DNA from: Liolophura sinensis
Taxonomy: Eukaryota > Mollusca > Polyplacophora > Chitonida > Chitonidae
Reading direction: 5' to 3'
Length of the DNA: 64,000 nt
Assembly: GCF_032854445.1 (NCBI RefSeq)
Contig: NC_088300.1
Coordinates: forward strand, 70,096,984 to 70,160,983
In this document: piece after piece, positions 51,401 through 60,116 of the stretch
How positions within the stretch are numbered: position 1 is the stretch's first letter
Layout of the letters: the number at the start of each line of letters is the position of its first letter
Program-made: the position numbers and the translations under genes
Notes under the pieces: generated by a model
Seen by the model: only the letters and a program-made list of their open reading frames with translations
Told to the model about the DNA's origin: nothing
Databases searched by the model: none

Positions 51401-54400
51401 AAAATACCCGATACTCATGTCATTCTGTAATACCCCAAAAATACCTAATATTTGGGCGACCATGTTGCTTTCATGAAAACTGTAAATTCGACTTTGAACA
51501 AAAGGATTACATTAAAATTGTAAACATTTCGTCCTTGTAAAGCTTACGTTACGTTCCTGTACACCTGTACAGGAAATCTGTGAACCAGGATACGAGTATA
51601 AGAATTAATGGTTCAACACTCAGTGTTGTGTAATTCAGTCATAGTTTCCATTCCGATGGGTACAAATTGTGCCCCCCTTTGGGCTAACCTATACCTGTTC
51701 TCGTTCAGAAAATAGGAAAATAGTAAAGAGTAATCCTTACTAAGTCGGATCTTTCTCAGTCACTCAACGGTATATTGATTATCTACTAATTTTGAACAAT
51801 CCATGTATAGCTAAGTTTGTGAAAGATATATATCCACCTTCGCTGGATTTAAAGGAAACCACAGGCTTTCCAGATAGTGCGTCTTATCTGGATCTATATT
51901 TGTTCAAGACTGAAACGGGTTCCTCTCTCCCAGACTTTACGTCAAGAGTTTCAGTTTTGACATTGTAAATTATCCTTACTTAGACAGCAATCTCTCGCTA
52001 CTGAATGCTAGCTCTTGCCTTGTAGCATGTTGGATACTGTGCGTAATTTGACGATTTCAATAACGTCATTATTACTGTTATTACTGCAAAAACTAGTGTG
52101 TTACGATTATTCCATCAAACACCTTCACTTTCTTAAGTTTTACAGTGGTAAATTCTCATTTGCGTAAATATGGACAGATCATGCTTCATGATTATATCTA
52201 ATTCCGCTTAAACCCGGGGCTAGGACAGTATATTCATAGAGTTGAATTAAATGGCCACGTTAGATATAACTTGCAATCAAAGCGCAACTGAGATACATAG
52301 TTTATTTATTTGATTGGTGTTTTACGCCGTACTCAGGCATATTTCACTTATACCAAGGCGGCCAGAATTATGATGGGAGGTAAGTGGACAAAGCCCGAGG
52401 GATATCCATGACTATCCGCAGGTTGCGGATGGGGGGGGGGGGGGGGGGCAGGAGATCCAGGCTCAATCCTGGGTCGGGTCACACGTAAGACTTTAGAAGA
52501 TGTTGTATCTTCCTCGCTTGACGTTCAGCGTTAAGGGTGTGGTGCAACGACTGGTTAACCCGTGTCAGTATAATGGCTTGGTTGAGGCAGCTTACTTGCC
52601 TTCAGTCAGGCGTCTCGGTGAAGCAAGACTAGATAAAAAGCGGTGGAAACCCGTCCTGCAACAAGGAGGCACATCACTGTCATGGAATACGATTTGAATA
52701 GTGATTTCAATCACTCGCCTAGAACATGCCTTCCAACATCAATGAAAACTTTTGGCTGATTCTCCTCATTTCGTACTTTATACGCTTTCTTAGTTCTGTG
52801 GTAGTTCTGTTAAACGTCGTTTTCGGAATTCACCTTACCATTATTGACCTGGAACGTCCAACTTGGTTGACGGCTGGTATACGAATGTCTATTTCGACGG
52901 ATAGATTTATATACTTTCCTAGTTCCTAGTTGGTTTGTTTTAAAAGTCGTTTTGGGAATTGGCCTTGCTATTATCGATCTGGAACTTCTACTTTGGTTGA
53001 TGGCTGACATACGAATGTCTCTTAGATCCATTATGTTGTAGTACATAGATCCATTATGTTGTAGTACATTTACCCATTATGTTGTAGTACATAGACCCAT
53101 TATGTTGTAGTATTCACAAATGACGTTAAAAGCAGCGCATCCTACTTGACCCTTGTCTGTGAATTGGCCAGTTTGTGAAAAATCATCACAGCCTCTTGTC
53201 TCGGTCTTTTTCTTAGATCCTGTCCTTACAAAGAAGTCATCTAAGCGGCTCCGCCACACCCGACAGTAGCGTCTCGCCAACATCTGTCGTTCTGTCGCCG
53301 TCGCCAGGGGAGATCACTCCATCGCTGTCTTCTCAACTGATGCCGTCCTCTTCTCAGATCCTTTACACCAGCGATGTCCCAGTCCAATCCGACAGCTACA
53401 GTTTAGCGTCGAGTCACAGAGTGCCTGTTCAGTCGTCGGCGTCACCTTCGATCGCCCCAACAAAACCATTGTCGTCTAGCTCCGTCGTGATGACATCATC
53501 AGCAACAACCCCGGTGCCCCCGGAATATAACCTCCTGAGAATCACCTTCAAGCTTAACGAATTTGAGGATGTTAGTAGTGAGGAATTCCGGAAAAGAATC
53601 GCTGAAGGTATAGAGCATTTCGGAAGATTCCGTTTTCAACAGTGATAATTTACGAAGGTTGTTTGTATAAGAGGTATTGTATTTGTATTCTTATGACTGC
53701 GTTTCATGTACATGTACAATGACTTACCCTTATTCTTCATATTAAAATACTTTAACATAGTATTTGTGCAGTACACTCATTAATTCTGTATCAGTCTGAA
53801 AACTGTGCTTTATATAAATATTTGGTGTTCATAAGAATTCATTCCTTGCATGTGTTTCTCTCTGTGACAAGCTTTGAGACAGGCTTATATTAAAGGACGC
53901 CAGAATCAACAGTCTCATGGAAGGCGAAAACGAGAGACAGCAGAAGTTGACAGCCCGCGCATTTTGGTAAGGCATCACTTGACATATTTATTCTACTACC
54001 TGTTAGATAAATACTTAGATAGCAAAACCAGAACAGAAACGAAAGTGTGAATCTTGGTGATTGGTCATATGTAACATGTAAAATCCGGCCTGGTGTCAAT
54101 TTACCAGAGTTAGGGTAATTACATTTCATGGAATGTCTAATATTACTCAGAATGCTGTGTGGTTATTTCATTTAATAAACAATCAGATGAAAACAATGCA
54201 AAGGGACCAGGCTTCGGGGAGGCTTTGTTCACCAGCAGAATCCTTGTTTTGCCCATGAAAAAAGTTACTATTTCCGCCAAAGGAGGTTATGTTATTGTCG
54301 TCTATCTGCATGTCTGTATGCCTGCATGTGTGTATGTCTGTATGTCCGTATGTCTGTCAGCAACTTATACACGGATTTGGATGAAATTTAGTGCACAAGA

Positions 54401-57400
54401 TCACCTTTGAATCAGGACCAATCCGTTAAATTTTGTTGATTTTGGTGAATCGGAATCAAGGATTTGTTTAAAATGATTCCTTAACATTGATCAAGAGGAA
54501 AGAAATGCAGATTATTGTCCTTTTGTTTGTGTTGCCATCGAGTGAATTTGTACAGTTTGCTTCTTGGCTACATTAGAATCCTGGTGCCTTTCACATTTTG
54601 GAGAACTAAGTATCAATAAAATCAGTCTTCTGGCAATCTTTTCAAAACTTCGATTTTGAGACTGGATCGAGCTTGCTTGTTGATTATTCTTTTTTACCCA
54701 TTGTGTAATAATGCTTGTTTTCATGTTTTTTCATATCTAAGATACATCGAATATTCAAAGAGGACAACAACGGTGTAGTTCACTTCCAAGTAGCAGATAT
54801 TGACTCTGCACTATCGGCCCAGGACATTTTGAATACCTTTGAAGCAGTGGGCTTTGAACAGCTTAAGGCAATGCTGTGCCTTGAGGTAAGAATCATACAA
54901 CCAACGAATGTAGCTGTTTGAGAATGCTCCTAAATATTTAATAAGATCAACTGGGGTCGATTTCACATAGCCGTCTCTGAAGTTAAAAGAAACTCTTTAC
55001 CATGCATACTTTTTGCTGAAAGCTGGATGCTGAAATTTGGACACATTTGTCTTAAGATAAAATTGATGAGTTGCACAAAATTTTAATTTCTAAAGCCTAC
55101 ATATAAGCTTGAGGATCATATTTTGACGTAAGCAAGAAATGGTTTGGTCGACTCGGTCCCTAGTTATCTCACCAAGTAAAATATTAAAATATTGTTTAAA
55201 CTGGTAATTGCAGCTGTGGAGAAGCTACACTAAACTAGTGAGAAATAATGTGACAAAAACACTTTGTGCAGCTAATGATATATGATATAGGATCATGTTG
55301 TAGAAAGTGTTTTTTGTCACAGTATTTCTGATTTGTTTAAACTGGTTTTCAAGATAGTCCGGTCTATGAACTTTGTTACCTTTGTTACACAAGTCGTATC
55401 TTACAAACTTCCATGATTACCTTGATATTCATGTGCTTATAATTTCTATTTTCAGTAGTTGCTACCCCCAGGTGTCAAATTAGTCTGTGAGGACGTAACT
55501 GTTTGCCGAACGGTGACGGCTCCTTCAACGCTGATCGCACCAGCTGTTGCGGCAACGTCATTACCACCTACTCTTTTATCACCTGTTCTTCTGTCTTCTT
55601 CAGCAGTTATGTCCACGGCAACACTAGCGTCTTTCACATGTTTTCTCTTTTCGTCACCCTTCTCGACATTGGGGACGACTCCATCTGCTGAACATCCAGC
55701 TTCTTCAGAGATGTTTAGATCGAGTTACCAAGTATTAACGAATTCACCAGTAATAATCTCATCTACGGTTCTTTCAGAGTCTGCAATAACCGAGACATCA
55801 TTTTTGTCAAGCACCTCTGTATTTATATCGTCCAGTTCTTTTGTTATAATGCCGTCTTCCGCATCTAAAGGTAGCGGTTCTAGCACATTCGATGCATCGC
55901 CGGCCACCTCACAGCCTTCATATTCCACATCCAGTATTTATCCCATTTATAGTTCACTGAGTTCTACCGCAAGATACACAAGCCTTCCTGAAAGTGACTT
56001 TTCGGAAACAATTCCTAGTACTGGAAACCCAAGCTTGTCCTATGCTTCCCTGTCAACGTCTCTAGAATCTTCGGTCTTGGCCAGCAGTTCCGAAGCCCCG
56101 AGACCGACGACCATCTTCCCTTCCATTACCATTTCTGAAATATCTCTCAGCCCATCTACCGCGTTCTACACAGACTCTTTTATAACTGAGAGTTTCCAAA
56201 CAACGAAAATAATTAGTTTAGGAACTGCCCACAGTATTATCACGTTTTTACCGACAATTGTCGATTCCAGTTCTTTTCCGAGCAGTATTGTGATCAAGTC
56301 CACTGATTTCTCGGGCACAGTTTCGTCCACATTTTTTTCATCGAGGGATACCGTGTCTGCATCGTCAGAATCAATGTTTACCATACCATTCCTTGATACG
56401 ACTTCAGTTAAGAGCACCAGTGGTTCAGTAACGGATTTTCCGGTAACATCTTCTCTTTTACCAAGAACCACATCTTACTTGACGTCTACGTCCTTATGGC
56501 TACAAACTAGTACCGTGTCACCGAAACCGACGATGGATTTGCCGTCTTCTTTCCTTATTACCACGACAACGTCGGTAATGACACCAACAGTATCAATAAT
56601 GCCATCACCATCAGCCGGCACGCCAATAACACCAACAATGTCAGTAATGACAGCGTCATCTTTGACATCTGTGGAATCTACAACGTTAGTGGAGTCAACA
56701 CCATCAACTGTAACGCCAGTTACACTAACTACATTGATATTACCAACATCATCAACTGTGACACCTGTGACGTCAACAACTTTACCATTACCAACGTCAA
56801 CTGTGACGCCCGTAACACTTGCTCCAACATCTGCGCCACCAACAAGCCATTCTCTGTCAAGGTTAACTATCCAGGTGAAAACAGTGGTGAATGTTAACTC
56901 TGAACTGTTCAAGGCTTTTATTCAGCCTGGTGAGTTGATTACCTTCATTGTGATGTCTCACTGACACATTTTCAGTAAAACGCTGTTTATTTTTGTTGTA
57001 TTTCTCCGTGTCAGATACGTGTGGTATGCATTTCACAGTTCGTTCATATGTTTTTTAGGGCTGGAAAAGTGTTACGTAGAGGCCCTCTTTTTCGGACAAA
57101 TACGTCGTAAAAGGAGGGAAGTATTTGGAACCGCCAACGACAATTACACATTGATAGCACAGGTAAGAATATGCCATAGATTGTAGGCTATACTTGTGTA
57201 TGACTCGATATTAATCGATATTTTCAGATCTGCCATAGTGTTGCTCTGCAGTATGTCGTTCTACCATAGTGTTGCTCTGCAGTATGTCGTTGATTCGCCA
57301 AAACAGTTTAGTTCTCAGACTGAGGATAAAAAATAGAACCTTACCTATGGAGCCTATTATTTAGAAAGCCCCGGTTTCTTCCCACCACAATGTTGGCCGC

Positions 57401-60112
57401 AGTCGTGTTAGTGAAATATGATTGAGTACGGCCTAAAACACCAGTCAAATGAATAAATAAATGAATCAATGTCCTATCGCACGTAGAACTAAAAGAACCA
57501 ATGAATTGTTTACTCATGCTTGTGATAGGTAACGGACGTCAATCGCGAACCTGAATCTCCCAGGAAAGTTCATGTGGATTTTTATGTAACGGTCGACGGG
57601 GAGGAACTGTCAGCAGAACAAGTGAGCAGTACACTGAACAGGCTGACACCAGCTGAACTGAGCGCCATCACACGTTACCCAGTGAGTATTCACATTCACC
57701 ATGGGCATAGGCAGCATGCACCAGTCTTTATTGAGCATTTAATGGTATTATTCACTCACTTGTATGCCCAGGAGGTTAAGGGTTTGGTTTTATAAATGTC
57801 CCATTTGGCTAAACGCTTGGTGCTAAATTCTGAGTATCTAAGCAAAACTTCATTAATCTTTGGAGGACTACATACTCTTTCTAGTTACCTCCTTTCAGAA
57901 TATAACTTTTGCTGATATATTTGTTAAGAAAACAAACTTAACCGGTTAAATCAGTTCAGGAGATTGTTTCTGCTTCTGGAAACATTTTACATTGGGATCA
58001 TTGTAAATTTCGCTCAGATATTCCTTTAATAGTCTGTAATAAAAAACTGGGAGTCAAACAACATGCAGCTCAGATCGAAAATAACAATGAACGATCGCAG
58101 CTGTTTTCTATACTTTTTCCTTAGAAGAACCGTCATCATTCTAAACAGATTCAGTCGTCCTTACTCTACAGGCTCGAATCCAGTTCTCGCAATTCGGGTT
58201 TGGTTTTAAGTCAGTAGAATTGTCAGGTAGCTGGCGGCGGTCGATGGTTTGTTCTGTCCACTCCGGGTTTCTCCACCCTTACACCTGGCCGCACATGAAT
58301 AAGTGAAAGATACCTGACTAAGAACGATTTAAAAAATAATTAAATGTTTTAATTCTATATATGAAATCAAGATCATGTTATTGTTCATAAATGTACTGTA
58401 TACAACGAATAACGGCGTTACGCGACGCAAACTCGGCATAACTGTGAATGCGCAAATTCTGTGTAATATATCAGAAGAACCGACATTTAAAGTACATGTA
58501 TTTTCCATTGTAAGGTTTTGGAACCAGTGCGCCCCGTGACAGCGGATACCGTCCCATCCACTGATGAGGAACCTAACAACGACCTGGGGGTGATCTTAGC
58601 CATAGTCATCCCATCTGTTCTGGTTATTATCGTCATTATTCTTTTTTTGGTGTGGTACTGCAGGAACAACGAGATCCGCACGGGGACCAGCTTGGCTAAG
58701 GTAGGCTACAGTCTGTTTCCCTTATCTACATTCAGCTCAGTGTAAAACCATTCATCCTTACTACCCAGATTGCCTCTCTTTAGTTACACGTAACACCACA
58801 AGCTCTACATGCTGATATGTGGTACACCCATATTTTAACAAAGAAATTGCAGTTTAAAATGTTTTTTCTAATTCATAATGTTAAACTGGATAAGCGTATT
58901 TTCGAGTCGAAGACTTTATTGCCGCAGGCGAGGTCATAATTGTTCCAAAACAAGTGAGATAATGGAGTCCTGTATGTTTTGACGGAGGGGTACACTTGTT
59001 TTCTTATGATCGACTTTACTTCAAGCCCAGTTTCTGACACTGCCATGTGTGAAATTGTTTTCAAGTGTTGATACAATATAACCTTAACAGATGACTTTTC
59101 TATGTTCTAATCTCCACAGATTACTCCACAAAGCTTGTTGCGTTATGTGTCACTATCTAAACGCAATTTTGGTGGTGAGCATGAGTGATTTTACAGAAAG
59201 CTGAAAATAGGTGAAAAATTAAGAACAAAACAGACTGTAATAAAAACCAAAACGTGACAGAACTTGCCTCAAGGGTGTACATCTGTTTTACAAAATGCAG
59301 AGGTTTAATCTTGTTAAATGTTCATGGTATTGTGGTGCACAAAAATGCAAAGAATGAAAAACGCAGTGTATACACCGTAGCTGACCAAAGGTAGTTACCT
59401 GAGTGTTTTAAAAGGCTTCCGGTGGCGAGTTTACTTTTTACGATGGTATTTCGAGCTGTGTGTTGAGGCGATATATTTGCAACATTGATAAACCATTGTT
59501 TAGACATCATGGGCTACATTCTCATCAAAGTTTTCCATTTTACCATAGTGGCATGTGATTTCGGGTTTACATAGCCAATATTCCAAGCAAAATATCCAAA
59601 CCGATTTTTATTTATCGCTGTCTTGTTGAAATGCGCATTACCGGTACTCAGGTCTCAATCTGCAACTGGTAATATATGCACCAGGAGGACAGATATTCCT
59701 GCCACAGTCATACCAGAATGTTATTTGCAACATGCCATGCTGTGCATCGCAGAAATGTTTAACACTGTAACGTTGTGCGTACAGTTTCAACCTCTAGCTC
59801 TTATGGCCATCGTCTGTGTACATTAGCAATGTGAATGGTTGGTTGTCGTTTCCGACAGGATCCCGAGACTCTGGGGCACCACAATCTGGATGTAGACATA
59901 GAGAGAGGCGACATTGTGAAGAAGTCTATGACCTGGAAATCCACGTCAAGCGGCAGTCTTACGTTGAAGAAAAAGTCAACCCCATTAGCCATCGAGGTGG
60001 AAGAGCCGATTGAATCAACGCCTCATAGGGCACTCCAAGGCTCAGTTCCCCCTTTGTCACGATCCACTTCTTTTGAGCCTTATTTTCCCAACCCAGAGTC
60101 AAAAGACAGAAG
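36292..60112 (+). CDS. Five-module SEA-like transmembrane protein, KIAA1549/UPF0606-like
   Basis: Nineteen exons, all with AG/GT borders and matching phases: 36292-36487, 44024-44112, 44310-44538, 45336-45433, 46290-46436, 47054-47393, 47615-47694, 47935-48078, 48232-49984, 50310-50389, 50565-50711, 53217-53607, 53872-53966, 54742-54885, 55459-56929, 57059-57162, 57529-57681, 58515-58700, 59859-60112; 2033 codons. Order: cytoplasmic tail, membrane segment (about 31-55), five three-exon SEA-like modules separated by Ser/Thr-rich stretches, membrane segment (about 1911-1935), cytoplasmic tail. Every module has RRKR in its middle exon. By recall, module 5 through the second membrane segment resembles human KIAA1549L (RR..RRA, then VV.VV.V, FVED.DGE.LSA, IAQPV, N-LWVIVGVVIP). 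The family's molecular role is poorly defined; I infer a large glycosylated, proprotein-convertase-processed surface protein. The 3' end is uncertain: AGAAG|GTAAGG looks like a donor, but reading through gives TAA at 60114-60116. Family assignment is less sure than the gene structure. Confidence 0.75.
38748..39038. repeat. Three perfect 97-bp tandem repeats with hairpin potential
   Basis: ATAATGTTACAGTAATG starts at 38748, 38845 and 38942; the copies appear identical. Within each copy ATGTTTGAC is later followed by its complement GTCAAACAT, and GATGATCGTCATC is nearly self-complementary, so each unit can form a stem. Located in the 7.5-kb first intron. Confidence 0.95.
40700..41240. repeat. 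Probable dispersed repeat with ACTTCCGG motifs
   Basis: Three close copies of (A)CTTCCGGTTTTGA-like sequence (40793-40850), then text such as TTTCAGCTCAATCGCATCA and AAAATCCAATATGGCCGTCC, typical of dispersed invertebrate repeats. There is no coding sense. Confidence 0.35.
42500..42930. repeat. Fold-back of degenerate ACGATG/GAAGC repeats
   Basis: Short degenerate units (ACGATGGCACGAA, GAAGCAAGGGAACGATG and similar) are repeated on one strand up to about 42830 and on the other strand after it. Arms 42774-42804 and 42835-42865 are complementary at about 24 of 31 positions. The overlapping open frames with repeated RSNGT are products of this repetition. Confidence 0.7.
43460..43850. repeat. 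Degenerate minisatellite, about 40-50-bp unit
   Basis: Units of the type GTCAAGTTAAATACGCAAAG followed by CGAGCAAATAAGTTATT(GAG) recur about eight or nine times with heavy divergence and variable length, just upstream of exon 2. Confidence 0.75.
44024..44112 (+). CDS. Exon 2: acidic juxtamembrane segment
   Basis: Residues 66-95 (DKQEGSSEDGYPDDTPIKAA…). The acceptor is TTCGTTGCAG and the donor AGG|GTAAGA. Phase 1 in, phase 0 out. No recognised domain. Confidence 0.8.
44310..46436 (+). CDS. SEA-like module 1 (exons 3-5)
   Basis: Exons 44310-44538, 45336-45433 and 46290-46436. β1-like MTMSLPASVDVTSQEF and a helix are followed by the basic site QARRKRET (RRKR at about 45389-45400), then VNITNITALDDGTVVVDFFI as the central strands and a C-terminal helix (LSLQELEDTILAE). 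At the position where autoproteolytic SEA domains have Gly-Ser-Val-Val-Val this copy has Gly-Thr-Val-Val-Val. An N-glycosylation sequon NIT is present. Exon phases are 0-1, 1-0, 0-0. Confidence 0.8.
46085..46205 (-). mobile_element. Degenerate SINE head fragment
   Basis: On the minus strand CGATCGCTGAGTTCAAGTCAAACTCATGC matches, as two adjoining parts, the B-box region of the family (GTCGCTGTGGGTTCAAGTCC…AGCTCATG). The rest is lost. It lies just upstream of exon 5. Confidence 0.5.
47054..48078 (+). CDS. SEA-like module 2 (exons 6-8)
   Basis: Exons 47054-47393, 47615-47694 and 47935-48078. A Ser-rich lead is followed by GVEIKMPANYTSVND, then the middle exon with GNRRKRATENVEV, then VTDIKQTESGLAVEFYVLED and a helix ending IFEAE. 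The Gly-Ser cleavage motif is absent (Gly-Leu-Ala-Val-Glu). NYT is a sequon. The middle and last exons are close paralogues of those in module 3, the most recent-looking duplication of the series. Confidence 0.85.
48232..50711 (+). CDS. SEA-like module 3 with 13 mucin-like tandem repeats (exons 9-11)
   Basis: Exons 48232-49984, 50310-50389 and 50565-50711. Exon 9 (584 codons) is mostly 13 copies of a 39-residue repeat (for example VPDSSPGSHGSSVTASLDSS, then ILQTSGVLTVSPG), about one third Ser/Thr, a likely O-glycosylated stalk. After the repeats IEIGLPRNFSSAADPG begins the SEA-like fold. Exon 10 has GNRRKRATSNAEV and exon 11 VTDIKEQPSGGLAVEFYVVE and a helix ending ILGAE. Confidence 0.85.
48329..49840 (+). 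repeat. 117-bp coding tandem repeat, about 13 copies
   Basis: The unit is 117 bp = 39 codons. Marker GATTC(T/C)AGCC(C/T)GGGAAGCC recurs every 117 bp from 48329. Copies differ at only a few bases, so the array is young or homogenised by gene conversion or unequal exchange, and copy number is probably polymorphic. Because the unit is a multiple of three, other frames (including a 506-codon antisense frame) are also open; those are shadows. Confidence 0.95.
51757..52200 (+). pseudogene. Decayed reverse-transcriptase fragment in an intron
   Basis: Reading in broken frames gives QRYIDYLLILNNP, then FVKDIYPPSLDLKETTG, SASYLDLYL, and after a frameshift SFSFDIVNYPYLDSNL. This is the order of an RT-like family common in invertebrate genomes (YIDDLL…YP.EL.LKETT…SYLDL…F.IVNFPYL.SNIP). 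The catalytic YIDD is degraded to YIDY. It sits in the intron between exons 11 and 12 and is inactive. Confidence 0.65.
52304..52440 (-). mobile_element. SINE copy (minus strand)
   Basis: Minus-strand order: diverged 5' body, CATAATTCTGGCCGCC, AAGTGAAATATGCC, TACGGCGTAAAACACCAATC, AAATAAATAAA. On the + strand it ends against a run of about 18 G at 52431-52448. Confidence 0.8.
52800..53112. repeat. Diverged 95-bp duplication followed by four 23-bp repeats
   Basis: 52803-52893 and 52930-53022 are diverged copies (GTCGTTTT(C/G)GGAATT, ATTA(T/C)(T/C)G(A)(C/T)CTGGAAC, ACGAATGTCT). From 53023 the 23-bp unit TAGATCCATTATGTTGTAGTACA is repeated four times with point changes. Located about 100 bp upstream of exon 12. 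Confidence 0.8.
53217..54885 (+). CDS. SEA-like module 4 (exons 12-14)
   Basis: Exons 53217-53607, 53872-53966 and 54742-54885. A Ser-rich lead of about 100 residues is followed by LLRITFKLNEFEDVSSEEF, then the middle exon with HGRRKRETAEV, then IFKEDNNGVVHFQVADIDSA and a helix ending AMLCLE. This is the most diverged copy: VTDI is replaced by IHRI and the central strand is shorter. Confidence 0.8.
54262..54500 (+). repeat. Dispersed repeat with GGAGGTTATGTT motif
   Basis: The stretch beginning CCGCCAAAGGAGGTTATG, passing through a (TGTCTGTA)n-like tract and GGATTTGGATGAAATTTAGTG, resembles a repeat I recall from many animal genomes. It lies in an intron and no coding sense is seen. Confidence 0.45.
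55459..57681 (+). CDS. SEA-like module 5 with giant mucin-like exon (exons 15-17)
   Basis: Exons 55459-56929 (490 codons), 57059-57162 and 57529-57681. Exon 15 is a non-repetitive Ser/Thr/Pro-rich domain, ending in short (V)TPVTxTT repeats, then LTIQVKTVVNVNSELFKAFI. Exon 16 carries GQIRRKRREVFGTANDNYTL (sequon NYT). Exon 17 has VTDVNREPE…KVHVDFYVTVDGEELSAEQV. The acceptor of exon 15 must be the TAG of TTTCAGTAG: using the upstream CAG would put a stop first. This module is the one closest to the single module I recall in vertebrate KIAA1549-type proteins. Confidence 0.8.
57230..57294. repeat. 31-bp tandem duplication
   Basis: CCATAGTGTTGCTCTGCAGT plus ATGTCGTT occurs twice, about 31 bp apart, in the intron between exons 16 and 17. 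Confidence 0.85.
57365..57466 (+). mobile_element. SINE 3' fragment
   Basis: It carries CCCCGGTTTCTTCCCACC, then a diverged AATGTTGGCCGCAGTCGTG, GTGAAATATGATTGAGTACG and (A)AATAAATAAATGAAT. The head is missing. Lies in the intron before exon 17. Confidence 0.8.
58240..58345 (+). mobile_element. Strongly diverged SINE 3' fragment
   Basis: It keeps the order of the family (CGGGTTTCTCCACCC, GGCCGCACATGAATAAGTGAAAGA, GACTAAGAACG, A-rich tail) with many changes. It lies in the intron before the second membrane exon. Confidence 0.5.
58515..58700 (+). CDS. Exon 18: stalk end and second membrane segment
   Basis: 62 codons, phase 0 on both sides. VLEPVRPVTADT and an acidic spacer (TDEEPNND) are followed by a strongly hydrophobic run (LGVILAIVIPSVLVIIVIIL…VWYC) and then RNNEIR. 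The IVIP start of the membrane segment is like KIAA1549L as I recall it. The donor is AAG|GTAGGC. Confidence 0.9.
59859..60112 (+). CDS. Exon 19: cytoplasmic tail, possibly the last exon
   Basis: 84 codons plus 2 nt. Basic and Ser-rich (KKSMTWKSTSSGSLTLKKKS, then PPLSRSTSFEPYFPNP). The acceptor is TTCCGACAG. It either splices at AGAAG|GTAAGG or reads two codons into a stop at 60114-60116, giving a protein of 2034 residues. AATAAA sites downstream (for example 61063) would suit a terminal exon, but vertebrate relatives have much longer tails. Confidence 0.75.
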
Positions 60113-60116
60113 GTAA

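Noticed and set aside
55725-56912. Antisense frames opposite exon 15
   Set aside because: Ser/Thr/Pro/Val-rich sense codons rarely produce stops in antisense. They have no independent start, splice or homology support.
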